Origin: Phytohabitans flavus | GTDB lineage: Bacteria; Actinomycetota; Actinomycetes; Mycobacteriales; Micromonosporaceae | Direction of reading: 5' to 3' | DNA: 64,000 nt | Assembly (NCBI RefSeq): GCF_011764545.1 | Contig: NZ_AP022870.1 | Span: 2,154,001 to 2,218,000 of the forward strand | Part shown: piece after piece, positions 1-9,707 of the stretch | Layout of the letters: each line of letters starts with the position of its first letter | Numbering within the stretch: position 1 is the first letter of the stretch | Position numbers and translations under genes: made by a program | Notes under the pieces: generated by a model | Database searches by the model: none | Told to the model about the DNA's origin: nothing | What the model saw: only the letters and a program-made list of their open reading frames with translations

Positions 1-600
1 CGTGCCCAGGCCGCCGCCGTGGGCGAGCGGCTCAAGGCGCTACCGCTCGCCGCCGTCGTCACCAGCCCGCTCATCCGGTGCCGGCAGACCCTCGACATCG
101 CGCTGCCCTCGGCGGAGGTCGCGGTCGAGGAGGGGCTGATCGAGTGCGGGTACGGGGAGTGGGAGGGGCAGCCGCTCAAGAAGCTGGCCAAGGATCCACT
201 GTGGCCCGTCGTGCAGCAGCACCCGAGCGCGGCCGTCTTCCCGGGCGGGGAGGCGATGGCCGCGATGGCGGCGCGGGCGGCCGCGGCGGTACGCGGGTGG
301 GACGCCCGGATCACCGCCGAGCACGGGCCGGAGGCGGTGTGGCTGGCGTGCAGCCACGGCGACGTGATCAAGGCGATCGTGGCGGACGCGCTCGGCGTAC
401 ACCTGGATCTGTTTCAGCGGATCGTGGCCGACCCGGCGTCGCTGACCGCGATCAGCTTTACCCCGACGCGCCCGTTTCTGCTCCGCCTCAACGACACCGG
501 CGGCGACCTGGCCGGTCTGATCCCTCCGAAAAGGCGGCGTCCACGCCGCGCGCGCCCCGGGGACTCGGATGCCACGGTGGGTGGCCGGGCCGGTGGCTGA
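1..600 (+). CDS. Histidine phosphatase family protein (MSMEG_4193-type), 5' truncated
   Basis: The reading frame is open from base 1 and ends in TGA at 600, so the N-terminus with the RHG motif lies outside the window. What remains matches the second half of a phosphoglycerate-mutase-like histidine phosphatase. It has the TSPLIRCRQT block near its start, an ECGYGEWEG segment, and a late LACSHGDVIKAIV block carrying the second catalytic histidine. The C-terminal tail is basic and low in complexity (KRRRPRRARPG). In actinobacteria this family usually precedes a DUF3090 gene, as here. The substrate is not known from sequence. Family assignment is confident. Confidence 0.88.
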   Translation, partial: RAQAAAVGERLKALPLAAVVTSPLIRCRQTLDIALPSAEVAVEEGLIECGYGEWEGQPLKKLAKDPLWPVVQQHPSAAVFPGGEAMAAMAARAAAAVRGWDARITAEHGPEAVWLACSHGDVIKAIVADALGVHLDLFQRIVADPASLTAISFTPTRPFLLRLNDTGGDLAGLIPPKRRRPRRARPGDSDATVGGRAGG

Positions 601-642
601 ACGCACTGCACAGACCGACCGCCGTACGGATAGGGTCTTAGT

Positions 643-1227
643 ATGACCCACCAGGTGCATGCATTCGAGCCGCCGGAGCGGTTCGTCGCTGGGACCGTGG
701 GTCCGCCGGGGGAGCGGACGTTTTTCCTCCAGGCGCGCGGCGGTGGCCGGCTGGTCAGCGTCGCCCTGGAGAAGGTGCAGATGTCGTTGCTGGCCGAAAA
801 GCTGGAGGAGCTGCTCGCCGAGGCGCACCGGCGGTTCGGCGCCGAGCTGCCCGAGGCGCCCGCGGCCCTCTCCGACAACGAGCCGCTCGATACGCCGGTG
901 GACGAGGAGTTCCGGGTGGGCACGCTGGGGCTCGCCTATGACGTCGACACCGCCACTGTGGTGATCGAGGCGATCGCGGCCGGCGAGTCGGAGGTCGAGG
1001 TGGAGCTCGGCGGCGACGCGGAGCTGGCCGAGGACGACGACGAAGACGAAGAGCCCGACGACGACCTCGACCGGCTGCGGGTGCGGCTGACGCCGGCCGC
1101 GGCGCGGGCGTTCATCGACCGGGCTCGGCGGGTGCTCGCGGCTGGGCGGCCACCCTGCCCGCTGTGCGGCCAGCCGCTCGACCCGCGCGGCCACCTCTGC
1201 CCGCGCCACAACGGCTACCACCGATAG
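643..1227 (+). CDS. DUF3090 family conserved actinobacterial protein
   Basis: This 194-residue protein begins MTHQVHAFEPPERFVAGTVG, typical of DUF3090. The middle contains a long acidic stretch (roughly residues 125-145, mostly D and E). The C-terminus has a zinc-ribbon-like pattern, CPLCGQPLDPRGHLCPRH, which could bind metal. It starts 42 bases after the phosphatase stop and ends 11 bases before the next gene, so these three genes probably form one transcription unit. The biochemical role is unknown. The family is conserved beside SCO1664-type proteins and mshC, which suggests a linked function. Confidence 0.9.
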   Translation: MTHQVHAFEPPERFVAGTVGPPGERTFFLQARGGGRLVSVALEKVQMSLLAEKLEELLAEAHRRFGAELPEAPAALSDNEPLDTPVDEEFRVGTLGLAYDVDTATVVIEAIAAGESEVEVELGGDAELAEDDDEDEEPDDDLDRLRVRLTPAAARAFIDRARRVLAAGRPPCPLCGQPLDPRGHLCPRHNGYHR

Positions 1228-1238
1228 TCTCGCCGGCC

Positions 1239-2057
1239 ATGACCAGGCTCGATGTGCAGCCGGTGCTCGACGAGGGTGACGCGCTGCGGCTGCTGCGGCA
1301 CGGGGAGTTCGAGCTGGAGGGGCGGCTCGTCGACGCCTCCAACACCACGCTGCGGGGGTTCCTCACCCTCGACGGGGTGACCGCCCGGTGTGTGTACAAG
1401 CCGGTGCGCGGCGAGCGGCCGCTCTGGGACTTTCCGGACGGCACGCTGGCTGGGCGGGAGGTCTCGGCTTACCTGGTCTCCCGCGCCACCGGCTGGCGCC
1501 TCGTCCCGCCCACCGTGCTCCGTGACGGACCGCTCGGCCCCGGCGCCTGCCAGCTGTGGATCGACGAACCCGAGGACGGCGAGCAGGTGGTGGGCTTCGT
1601 GCCCGCGTTCGAGCTGCCGGTCGGGTGGTTCCGGATCGCGTCGGCGCGCGACGAGGAGGGCAACGCTTATGCGCTCGCCCACGCCAACGACCCGAGGCTG
1701 GCCCGGATGGTCGTCTTCGACGCGGTCATCAACAACGGCGACCGCAAGGGTGGCCACGTGCTGGTCGGAGCGGGCGGGCAGGTGTTCGGCGTCGACCACG
1801 GGGTGAGCTTCAACGTCGACGACAAGCTGCGCACGGTGCTGTGGGGCTGGACCCGCGAGCGGCTGCCCGACGAGGCGGTCGAGGTGCTGGAGCGGCTGGT
1901 GCCGGCTCTGGAAGGCCCGCTGGGCGAGCAGTTGGCGGTCCACCTGACGCTGTCCGAGATCCGGCGCACCCAGGAGCGGGTCGGCGACCTGCTCGCGACG
2001 GGGCGTTTCCCCGGGCCGTCGGAGGACTGGCCCGCGGTCCCCTGGCCGCCCATCTAG
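1239..2057 (+). CDS. SCO1664 family protein (PI3/4-kinase-like fold)
   Basis: The 272-residue product starting at the ATG at 1239 matches the SCO1664 family. Members carry a phosphatidylinositol-kinase-like domain but have no proven substrate. Visible hallmarks are the early lysine in [10 protein letters not shown], the central [20 protein letters not shown] block (catalytic-loop-like N and D) and [10 protein letters not shown] (DxG-like metal-binding motif). The frame stays open upstream, but 1239 is preferred because it avoids overlap with the DUF3090 gene and gives the family's usual N-terminus. It is the third gene of the conserved phosphatase-DUF3090-SCO1664-mshC block. Confidence 0.88.
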   Translation: MTRLDVQPVLDEGDALRLLRHGEFELEGRLVDASNTTLRGFLTLDGVTARCVYKPVRGERPLWDFPDGTLAGREVSAYLVSRATGWRLVPPTVLRDGPLGPGACQLWIDEPEDGEQVVGFVPAFELPVGWFRIASARDEEGNAYALAHANDPRLARMVVFDAVINNGDRKGGHVLVGAGGQVFGVDHGVSFNVDDKLRTVLWGWTRERLPDEAVEVLERLVPALEGPLGEQLAVHLTLSEIRRTQERVGDLLATGRFPGPSEDWPAVPWPPI

Positions 2058-2076
2058 GCCGCCTGGGTCGTGCACA

Positions 2077-2138
2077 GCGGAGGGTGAGGCCGCGGGAGCA
2101 GCGGTCCGGACCACCGCGGACATCGCGGTAGCTCAAAA
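2077..2138 (+). repeat. Dispersed palindromic intergenic repeat, copy A
   Basis: About 60 bases between the SCO1664-type gene and mshC. The core has CCGCGGGAGC, the perfect 10-base palindrome GGTCCGGACC and ACCGCGGAC, and it ends in GCGGTAGCTC. The two CCGCGG boxes can pair around the central palindrome. Six further copies occur in this window (at about 5051, 23439, 23729, 41177, 51401 and 58610), in both orientations and always outside genes. Confidence 0.85.
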
Positions 2139-2226
2139 TCGCTGTTCTCGGCTGTTCGGCCGGTTTACCAGCGGCGGACGGCTCGCGGCGATGATCGGCC
2201 GCCGGTCGCTGGATAGGCTGGCCGAC

Positions 2227-3467
2227 ATGGAATCTTGGACCGGCCACGAGGTGCCGCGGCTGCCGGGCAGCGGCCAGCCGCTCGCGTTGTTCGACTCGGC
2301 GCGGCGTGCCGTGCACCCCACCGGCGGGCCATCCGGCGCGCGGACCATCTACGTGTGCGGCATCACGCCCTACGACGCGACGCACCTGGGCCACGCCGCC
2401 ACCATGATCACGTTCGACCTGGTGCAGCGGGCCTGGCTGGACGCGGGGCACGAGGTCACCTACGTGCAGAACGTGACGGACATCGACGACCCGCTCCTGG
2501 AGCGCGCGGCCCGCGACGGGGAGGACTGGATCGTGCTCGGGATGCGCGAGACCGCCCTCTTCCGCGAGGACATGGAGTCGCTGCGGATGATCCCGCCGGC
2601 GTACTACGTGGGCGCGGTCGAGTCGATCCCGGCGATCGTGGAAAAGGTGGCGACGCTGGTCGACCGCCGCGCCGCGTACCGCCTCGACGACGGCACCGGC
2701 GACGTCTACTTCGACATCGCCGCCGCGCCCGACTTCGGGTACGAGTCCAACCTCTCCCGGGAGCAGATGCTCGCCTTCTTCGCCGAGCGCGGTGGCGACC
2801 CCGAGCGCGCCGGCAAGCGTGACCCCTCGACCCGCTGCTGTGGCGCGGTGCCCGCGAGGGTGAGCCGGCGTGGCCCGGCGGGCAGTTCGGGCCGGGGCGG
2901 CCGGGATGGCACATCGAGTGCGCCTCGATCGCGATGGACCTGCTCGGCAACACCATCGACGTACAGGGCGGCGGCAACGACCTGCTCTTCCCGCACCACG
3001 AGTGCTCGGCCGCGCATGCCGAGGCGCTCACGGGGGAGGCGCCGTTCGCCCGCCACTACGTACACGCCGGGATGATCGGCCTCGACGGCGCGAAGATGTC
3101 GAAGTCCAAGGGCAACCTCGTCTTCGTCTCCCGCCTCCGGGCCGACCGCATCGACCCGATGGCGGTGCGGCTGGCGCTGCTGGCCGACCACTACCGCGCC
3201 GACCGCCAGTGGACCGACGACCTGCTCAAGACCGCACAACAGCGCCTGACCCGGTGGCGCGAGGCCGCCGCCGTCACCACCGGCCCGTCGGGGGCCGACC
3301 TTCTGACGGGGGTACGGGCCAGGGTCGCCGACGACCTCGACACGCCTGGCGCGCTGGCCGTGGTCGACGACTGGGCCGACCGGGCGCTGGGCGGTGCGGG
3401 CGACGACAGCGCGGCGCCCGAGCTGATGGCGCGGACGGTGGACGCGCTGCTGGGAGTCCGTCTCTAG
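2227..3467 (+). CDS. mshC: MshC, cysteine:glucosaminyl-inositol ligase of mycothiol synthesis (apparent frameshift)
   Basis: MshC ligates L-cysteine to GlcN-inositol using ATP, the penultimate step of mycothiol synthesis in the cytosol. The protein is a class I cysteinyl-tRNA-synthetase relative. The N-terminal part shows [17 protein letters not shown] (zinc-site Cys and the HIGH-like THLGHA). The C-terminal part shows [30 protein letters not shown] (KMSKS loop) and the family tail. The frame breaks in the C run at 2823-2826. Restoring one C gives a continuous protein of about 413 residues, the normal family length, so I read this as an under-called base. The ATG at 2227 gives the standard N-terminus [10 protein letters not shown]. 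Confidence 0.93.
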
Positions 3468-3480
3468 CCGTTCGGCTCGC

Positions 3481-4272
3481 TCAGCCCAGCGCGAGTCCCG
3501 GGTCGGGGTCGGGGTCCGGCAGCGGCGCCGGGATCTTGTACTCCTCGGTCAGCGTCGTCATCGGCCCCGGCCACGTCGCCTGCGCCACCTCGATCGGCTT
3601 GTGGTCGCGGTCGTACGCGACGTGCAGCAGGTGCAGCACCGGCGTGTCCGGGCGGATCTGGAGGATCTCGGCCTCTTCGCGGCTGGGCTGGCGGGCGCTG
3701 ATCGTGTCCGTCGCCGAGACGTACTGCCGCCCGGTCACCTCCTCGGCCTCCTGGTAGAGCGGCCGCCCGAACGCCTCCCGCCGCTCCAGGCTGGTACCGC
3801 CCACGGCGTCCACCCGGAACCACGACGCACCCACCTCGACCGGCACGTCGTCGGTGCGCACGATGTACCGCCGCACCACGAGCTCGGTGCCGTCGCGCAC
3901 CCCGAACGCGTCCGCCACCTCGGGCGGCGCCGGCGCGCGCCCGACCTCGGTGAGGTGCTGGCGGTACCGTGCGGCCAGGTCCGCGTGGTAGCCGCGGTGG
4001 GCGCCGTAGCGGCCGCGCGAGAGCCGGTTGAGGCGGCGGCGGGTACCGCGCACGTAGGTCCCGGAGCCCGGCTTGGTGATCAGGAGCCCTTCGACCCGCA
4101 GCTGGTCGACGGTACGCTGCACGGTCTGCTTGGCCACCCCGAACATCTCCGCGATGGCGGGGATGCTGGGCAGCCGCTCACCCGGCGCCCAATCCCCGCG
4201 CCGAATCCGCTCCCGCAACTGAGCGGCGATCTGCCGATGCGGAAACTCAGCCGCCCCGGGGTTGATACTCAT
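3481..4272 (-). CDS. GntR family transcriptional regulator with UTRA domain
   Basis: A 263-residue regulator. Residues about 10-75 form a GntR winged helix (RQIAAQLRERIRRGDWAPGERLPS, then IAEMFGVAKQTVQRTVDQLR and the wing GLLITKPGSGTYV). Residues about 95-245 form the UTRA ligand-binding fold, with the usual VEVGASWFR and PVLHLLHVAYD segments. HutC/FarR-type members sense a small metabolite; the ligand here cannot be inferred. It lies convergent to mshC, only 13 bases away, and sits where mshC and the PAC2 gene are often closer neighbours, so it may be inserted. No clear target operon is adjacent. Confidence 0.9.
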   Translation of the reverse strand: MSINPGAAEFPHRQIAAQLRERIRRGDWAPGERLPSIPAIAEMFGVAKQTVQRTVDQLRVEGLLITKPGSGTYVRGTRRRLNRLSRGRYGAHRGYHADLAARYRQHLTEVGRAPAPPEVADAFGVRDGTELVVRRYIVRTDDVPVEVGASWFRVDAVGGTSLERREAFGRPLYQEAEEVTGRQYVSATDTISARQPSREEAEILQIRPDTPVLHLLHVAYDRDHKPIEVAQATWPGPMTTLTEEYKIPAPLPDPDPDPGLALG

Positions 4273-4360
4273 AGTTTCCTAGGATGCCGTACGCACTGTG
4301 CCACTCACCGCAAGACACGCCGACCAGCACCCACCTCTCGCGCCGATGTCGGCGGCGAGG

Positions 4361-4468
4361 CCTTGATCGGTGAGTGGTTGGGGCGTCCGTGGCGAGAAAT
4401 TGCCCCAGGAGGGGTAACTCTTCGCCACGCACGCAGCGGGGTACGTCGCTGTACGCGCCGATCAAGGA
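4361..4468. repeat. Hairpin element bounded by CCTTGATCGG / CCGATCAAGG
   Basis: A roughly 108-base intergenic block bounded by a perfect 10-base inverted repeat. Inside it a second stem forms between CGTGGCGAGAAATTGCCCC and a right arm ending in CTTCGCCACG. A similarly bounded element occurs at 51070-51187. It could be a MITE-like or RNA hairpin element; no transposase is nearby. Bases 4273-4360 hold only the GntR upstream region. Confidence 0.6.
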
Positions 4469-4477
4469 AATGCCCGC

Positions 4478-4712
4478 GGCCACCGCCACGTCCGGACAGA
4501 TCGTGGTACGGAACGGCCGTCAGAGAGCCTGTCGCAAAATTGCCCGACTACAGCGTGTGTCGAGAAAAACACGGCTGTGTCCGCCGCTGGCCGCCGAACG
4601 GCGGCCGGCGAGGGTCAACGAGACCCTCATTTCAAGCGAATCTGGCGATTCTGCGACAGGCTCCAGAGGGGCGGCTCGGTACCAAGATCTGCCCGGACGT
4701 GGCGATGCCCCA
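4478..4712. repeat. Long imperfect inverted repeat, about 235 bases
   Basis: The left arm (about 4478-4549) and right arm (about 4640-4712) are reverse complements over about 65-70 bases with scattered mismatches. Shared blocks include GCCACGTCCGG, CAGATC and GAGCCTGTCGCA. The centre contains another short stem (GGCCGCCGAACGGCGGCC). Transcribed RNA would form one long hairpin. No coding potential is convincing here. Confidence 0.65.
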
Positions 4713-4832
4713 GGCTCCGATGATCGTTCGCCGAGAATCCGCGCCATCGCCGGCGTGTCGTGTAGGTATCGGGCGAACGATCACCAGTGAGATCACCAAC
4801 GGCAGCGACACCAGGCGCCCACCCACCCCTTA

Positions 4833-4986
4833 GTGCCATCCCGTCGGCCCTCGACCCGCTCGCTCTTGGAGCGGGCCAACGCCCGGGGCGCCACCACAGA
4901 CGGACCGTAACGAAGGCACGGCCGCTGGCGCCCCGGGCGTTGGTCTGCTCTGCTCTTGATGGGGTCGAGGGCCGACGGGATGGCAC
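4833..4986. repeat. Long perfect-arm inverted repeat, 154 bases
   Basis: The outer 25-base arms (4833-4857 and 4962-4986), beginning GTGCCATCCCGTCGGCC, are perfect reverse complements. An inner pair (4876-4893 and 4926-4943, CCAACGCCCGGGGCGCCA) is also perfect. Such an intact nested hairpin suggests a recently moved MITE-like element or a structured RNA. No ORF of note lies inside. Confidence 0.75.
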
Positions 4987-5050
4987 TTCCCCCATCCTGG
5001 AGGCCGGAGAGCTCCCGCCGGAGGCAAGAAATGGGTAACCGCGACCAGGC

Positions 5051-5110
5051 GCGGAGGGTGAGGCCGCGGGAGCAGCGGTCCGGACCACCGCGGACGTCGC
5101 GGTAGCTCAG
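5051..5110 (+). repeat. Dispersed palindromic intergenic repeat, copy B
   Basis: Same element as at 2077-2138, in the same orientation, with very few differences (GACGTCGCGG in place of GACATCGCGG). It lies just downstream of the PAC2 gene, which reads towards it, so a role at a transcript end is possible. Confidence 0.85.
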
Positions 5111-5126
5111 ATTTGGAAGTGGAGAG

Positions 5127-5994
5127 CTACCAGGAGCCGGCCGTAGGCCCTGCGGAGCCGCCGCGGCGGCGCAGGTACTTTTCGAACTCCTGGGCGATCT
5201 CGTCGCCGGTCAGCGGCTGGATGCCGGCGTCGCCGACCCGCTCCTCAAGCTCGCGCACGTACTCGCCAAGCTCGGCGTCCTGCTCGGCCGCGGCCCGCAC
5301 CCGCTGCTCCCACTCGGCCGCCTCCTCGGCCAGGTCGGCCATCGGTACCGGCAGGTCGAGCACGTCCTCGACGCGGTGCAGCAGCGCCTGGGTGGCCTTG
5401 GGGCAGGGGGGTTGTTCGCGTAGTGCGGCACGTGCACCCAGAAGGAGACGGCGTCGACCTCGGCTCGTGCGCACGCGTCCTGGAGCACCCCGACGATGCC
5501 GGTCGGGCCGTCGTAGCGGGTGGGGGTGAGGCGGTAGCGCTCGGCCGCGTCCTTGTCGGAGGCGCTGCCGCTGATCGGCAGGGGCCGGGTGTACGGCACG
5601 TCGGCCAGCAGTGCGCCCAGCAGCACCACCCGCTCGATCTCCAGGCTGTGGCACAGCTCCAGCACCTGCTCGCAGAAGGTGCGCCAGCGCATGCTCGGCT
5701 CGATGCCACGGATCAGCACGACATCACGGTCGGTACCGGGCGGGTTCGCACGCATGAAGCGCGTGGTGGGCCACTCGATGCGGCGGGTCTCGCCGTCGGC
5801 CATCGTGATGGTGGGGCGGCTCACCTGGAAGTCGTAGAAGTCCTCCGGATCGAGCGCCGCGATCTGCCTGGCCTCCCACACCTGCTCCAGATGCTCGACC
5901 GCCGCCGTGGACGCGTCGGCCGCGTCGTTCCACCCCTCGAACGCGGCGATGGCCACGGGGCGCGCAGTACTGGCAGGCCGTCAAACTCTGTCAC
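5127..5994 (-). CDS. PAC2 family protein (proteasome-assembly-chaperone-like), two apparent frameshifts
   Basis: The PAC2 fold occurs in actinobacterial proteins related to proteasome assembly chaperones; the bacterial function is not settled. The restored protein starts MTEFDGLPVLRAP (GTG at 5994) and continues VAIAAFEGWNDAADASTAAV, a typical PAC2 start. It then has DVVLIRGIEPSMRW, VVLLGALLADVPYTRP and a C-terminal helical region ending in an EEIAQEFEKYLRRR-like segment. Two single-base losses break the frame: one near 5957-5960 in a C run, one in the six-G run at 5406-5411 (plus strand). With both restored the protein is about 289 residues. It is divergent from metH, as is common in actinobacteria. 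Confidence 0.88.
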
Positions 5995-6107
5995 GCTCTC
6001 AGCCTACGTGCCTTGGCGTGGCCTCACTCGGCAGCGCTCCCCGCTGGGCGCGCCGGGATCGCACACCGCTGAACCCGTCGGGCGGCATGGGGCACTAACC
6101 TTGTACC

Positions 6108-9100
6108 GTGCCGAACTCGCTGCTTGACGTGCTCGCTGACCGCATCCTCATCGCCGACGGCGCGATGGGCACGATGCTCCAGGCCGCTGACCTGGACATT
6201 GACGACGACTTCGAGGGTCTCGAGGGCTGCAACGAAGTGCTCAACGTGACCCGCCCGGACGTGGTGCGCGAGGTGCACGAAGCATACTTCGCAGCCGGGT
6301 CGGACTGTGTCGAGACCAACACGTTCGGCGCCAACCTCGCTGCCCTCGGTGAATACGACATCCCGCATCGCATCTTCGAGCTGTCGGAGGCGGGCGCGCG
6401 GATCGCGCGGGAGGCGGCCGACCGGTTCTCGACGCCGGAGCGGCCGAGGTTCGTGCTCGGGTCGATCGGGCCGGGCACCAAGCTGCCGACGCTCGGCCAC
6501 GCGCCGTACGCGGCGCTGCGCGACGCGTACCAGCAGAACGCGGCCGGCCTCATCGCCGGCGGCGCCGACGCGCTCATCGTCGAGACCTGCCAGGACCTCC
6601 TACAGACCAAGGCCGCGATCATCGGGGTACGGCGAGCGGCCACCGAGGCCGGCCGGCACGTGCCGCTGATCTGCCACGTGACCGTGGAGACGACCGGCAC
6701 GATGCTGCTGGGCAGCGAGATCGGCGCTGCGCTCACCGCGCTGGAGCCGCTCGGCATCGACCTCATCGGCCTCAACTGCGCCACCGGCCCGGCCGAGATG
6801 ACCGAGCACCTGCGCTACCTGTCGCAGCACGCCCGGGTGCCGCTGTCCGTGATGCCGAATGCCGGCCTGCCCGAGCTCACCGCCGACGGCGCCCGCTACC
6901 CGCTGACCCCGGACGAGCTGGCCGAGGCGCTGGACCGGTTTGTGAACGAGTACGGCGTCTCCCTGATCGGCGGCTGCTGCGGCACGACGCCGGAGCACGT
7001 TCGCGTGGTGTCGGAGCGACTCGGGGAGGCCACGCCGCGCCGCGGCGGCCGACCACCGAGGCCGGCGTGTCGTCGATCTACCACCACGTGCCGTTCGCGC
7101 AGGACGCGAGCGTGCTGATGGTGGGCGAGCGGACGAACGCGAACGGGTCGAAGGCGTTCCGCGACGCGATGCTGGCCGGTGACTACCAGTCGTGCGTGGA
7201 GATCGCCCGTGGCCAGGCGCGCGACGGCTCGCACCTGCTCGACCTGTGCGTCGACTACGTGGGCCGGGACGGCGCGCAGGACATGCGCGAGCTGGCCGCC
7301 CGCTTCGCCACCGCCTCCACGCTGCCGATCATGCTGGACTCGACCGAGCCGGGCGTGATCGAGGCGGGGCTGGAGATGCTCGGCGGCCGCTGCGTGGTCA
7401 ACTCCGTCAACTTCGAGGACGGCGACGGGCCCGAGTCGCGGTACGCGAAGGTGATGCCGATCGTCAAGGAGCACGGCGCCGGGGTCGTGGCGCTCTGCAT
7501 CGACGAGGAGGGGCAGGCGCGCACCGCGGAGTGGAAGGTGCGGGTCGCCTCCCGCCTGATCGACGACCTCACCAGCCGGTGGGGCCTCTCGGTGCCGGAC
7601 ATCCTCGTCGACTGCCTCACCTTCCCGATCTCGACCGGGCAGGAGGAGACCCGCCGCGACGGCATCGAGACCATCGAGGCGATCCGCGAGATCGCGCGCC
7701 TGTACCCCGGCGTGAACTTCACCCTGGGTATCTCGAACGTCTCCTTCGGGCTCAACGCCGCCGCCCGCCAGGTCCTCAACTCGGTGTTCCTGCACGAGTG
7801 CGTCGAGGCGGGGCTGACCAGCGCGATCGTGCACGCCAGCAAGATCCTGCCGATGTCGAAGATCCCGGAGGAGCAGCGGTCGGTCGCGCTCGACCTGGTG
7901 TACGACCGGCGGCGCGAGGGCTACGACCCGCTCCAGCGGTTCATCGAGCTGTTCGAGGGTGTGGACGTCGCCTCGGCGCGGGCCAACCGGGCGCAGGAGC
8001 TGGCCGCCCTCCCGCTGGAGGAGCGGCTCAAGCGGCGCATCATCGACGGCGAGCGCAACGGCCTGGAGGCCGACCTGGACGAGGCGCTGACCACCCGCTC
8101 GGCGTTGCTGATCATCAACGACATCCTGCTCGACGGCATGAAGGTGGTCGGCGAGCTGTTCGGGTCGGGCCAGATGCAGCTGCCGTTCGTGCTCCAGTCG
8201 GCCGAGGTGATGAAGACCGCGGTGGCGTACCTGGAGCCGCACATGGACAAGGCCGACGACGGCGGCAAGGGCCGCATCGTGCTGGCCACCGTCCGCGGCG
8301 ACGTGCACGACATCGGCAAGAACCTGGTGGACATCATCCTGTCCAACAACGGGTACGAGGTCGTCAACATCGGCATCAAGCAGCCGATCAACGCGATCCT
8401 GGACGCCGCCGAGCAGCACCAGGCGGATGCGATCGGCATGTCCGGCCTGCTCGTCAAGAGCACCGTCATCATGAAGGAAAACCTCCAGGAGATGGACACC
8501 CGCGGCGTGGCCAGCCGGTGGCCGGTGCTGCTGGGCGGTGCGGCGCTCACCCGGGCGTACGTGGAGGACGACCTGCGCTCGATGTTCACCGGCCAGGTGC
8601 ACTACGCGCGGGACGCGTTCGAGGGCTGTCGCTGATGGAGCGGGTGATGGCCGCCAAGCGCGGCGAGGCCCCGGTCGTCGACCCGGCCCGCGAAGCCGCC
8701 CTCGAGGCCCGCCGGGCGCGCCGGGAGAAGCAGCGTACGGTCGTCGCCGAGTCGCTGCCGGAGCTGAGCGACGACTCGGTCCGCTCGGACGTGGCGACCG
8801 GCGTCGACGTGCCGGCGCCACCGTTCTTCGGCACCCGCGTCATCCGGGGCATCCCGCTGGCGGACTACTCGGCGCTGCTGGACGAGCGGGCCACGTTCCT
8901 GGGCCAGTGGGGCCTGCGCGGCTCGCGCGGCGGCTCCGGCCCGTCCTATGAGGAGCTGGTGGAGACCGAGGGGCGGCCGCGCCTGCGGTACTGGCTGGAC
9001 CGCCTGATCTCCGACAAGGTCCTGGAGGCGGCCGTGGTCTACGGCTACTTCCCGGCCTACTCGGAGGGGAACGACCTCGTCGTCCTGGACGAAAACGGGC

Positions 9101-9621
9101 ACGCCGAGCGCGCCCGCTTCACGTTCCCGCGGCAGCGGCAGGAGCGGCGGCTCTGCCTGGCCGACTTCTTCCGCCCGCGTGCCGAGGGGCTGGACGTCGT
9201 GGCACTCCAGCTGGTGACGGTGGGGCAGCCGATCAGCGAGTACACGGCGAAGCTGTTCGCCCGCAACGAGTACCGCGACTACCTCGAGGTGCACGGCCTG
9301 TCGGTGCAGCTGACCGAGGCGCTCGCCGAGTACTGGCACAAGCGCATCCGCACCGAGCTCACCCTCCCGGCCGGCGGCACGGTCGCCGACACCGACCCGG
9401 CGGACCTGGCCGGCCTGCTGCGCAACGACTACCGCGGCTGCCGGTACGCGTTCGGGTACCCGGCCTGCCCGGACCTGGAGGACCGCGCGAAGATCGTGGA
9501 TCTGCTCGGCGCCGACCGGATCGGGGTGGAGCTCTCGGAGGAGTTCCAGCTGGTCCCGGAGCAGGCCACCGACGCGATCGTCGTCCACCACCCCGACGCG
9601 AACTACTTCAACGCCAAGTGA
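6108..9621 (+). CDS. metH: Cobalamin-dependent methionine synthase MetH, two apparent frameshifts
   Basis: MetH transfers a methyl group from methyl-tetrahydrofolate through cobalamin to homocysteine. Domains appear in order. The homocysteine-binding domain (about residues 1-310) has the zinc ligands in GLNCATGP and GGCCGTTPEH. The pterin-binding domain contains VGERTNANGSKAFRDA. The cobalamin cap and Rossmann domains carry the DVHDIGKN histidine loop, and the C-terminal activation domain begins around APPFFGTRVI. Frame breaks near 7034-7052 and at about 8625 (GAGGGCTG, one C missing) each look like one lost base. Restored length is about 1171 residues, normal for the family. The start is GTG at 6108. 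I found no cobalamin riboswitch in the 113-base upstream gap. Confidence 0.95.
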
Positions 9622-9630
9622 CCACCGGCT

Positions 9631-9665
9631 AAGCCGGGCGTACTGAGCTGGAGTTCGCCCGGCTT
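9631..9665 (+). terminator. Probable terminator hairpin of metH
   Basis: A perfect 10-base stem, AAGCCGGGCG and CGCCCGGCTT, with a 15-base loop begins 9 bases after the metH stop. There is no T tract, as is usual for high-GC terminators. Confidence 0.6.
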
Positions 9666-9707
9666 GGTCAAGTGTTTCAGTAGATTGCCGGGCGGTACTT
9701 CCTCTGC

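Noticed and set aside
2823..2826. mshC, metH and similar genes as true pseudogenes or programmed frameshifts
   Set aside because: The breaks are all repairable by one base, mostly in C/G runs, affect essential genes, and lack slippery-site or stimulator structure; assembly error is simpler.
5995..6107. Cobalamin riboswitch before metH
   Set aside because: The 113-base gap is too short and shows no B12-box-like sequence or long paired structure.
6896..8821. A 641-codon open frame antisense to metH
   Set aside because: It is the high-GC shadow of metH; the translation is Arg/Pro/His-rich with no domain, while the sense frame is clearly MetH.
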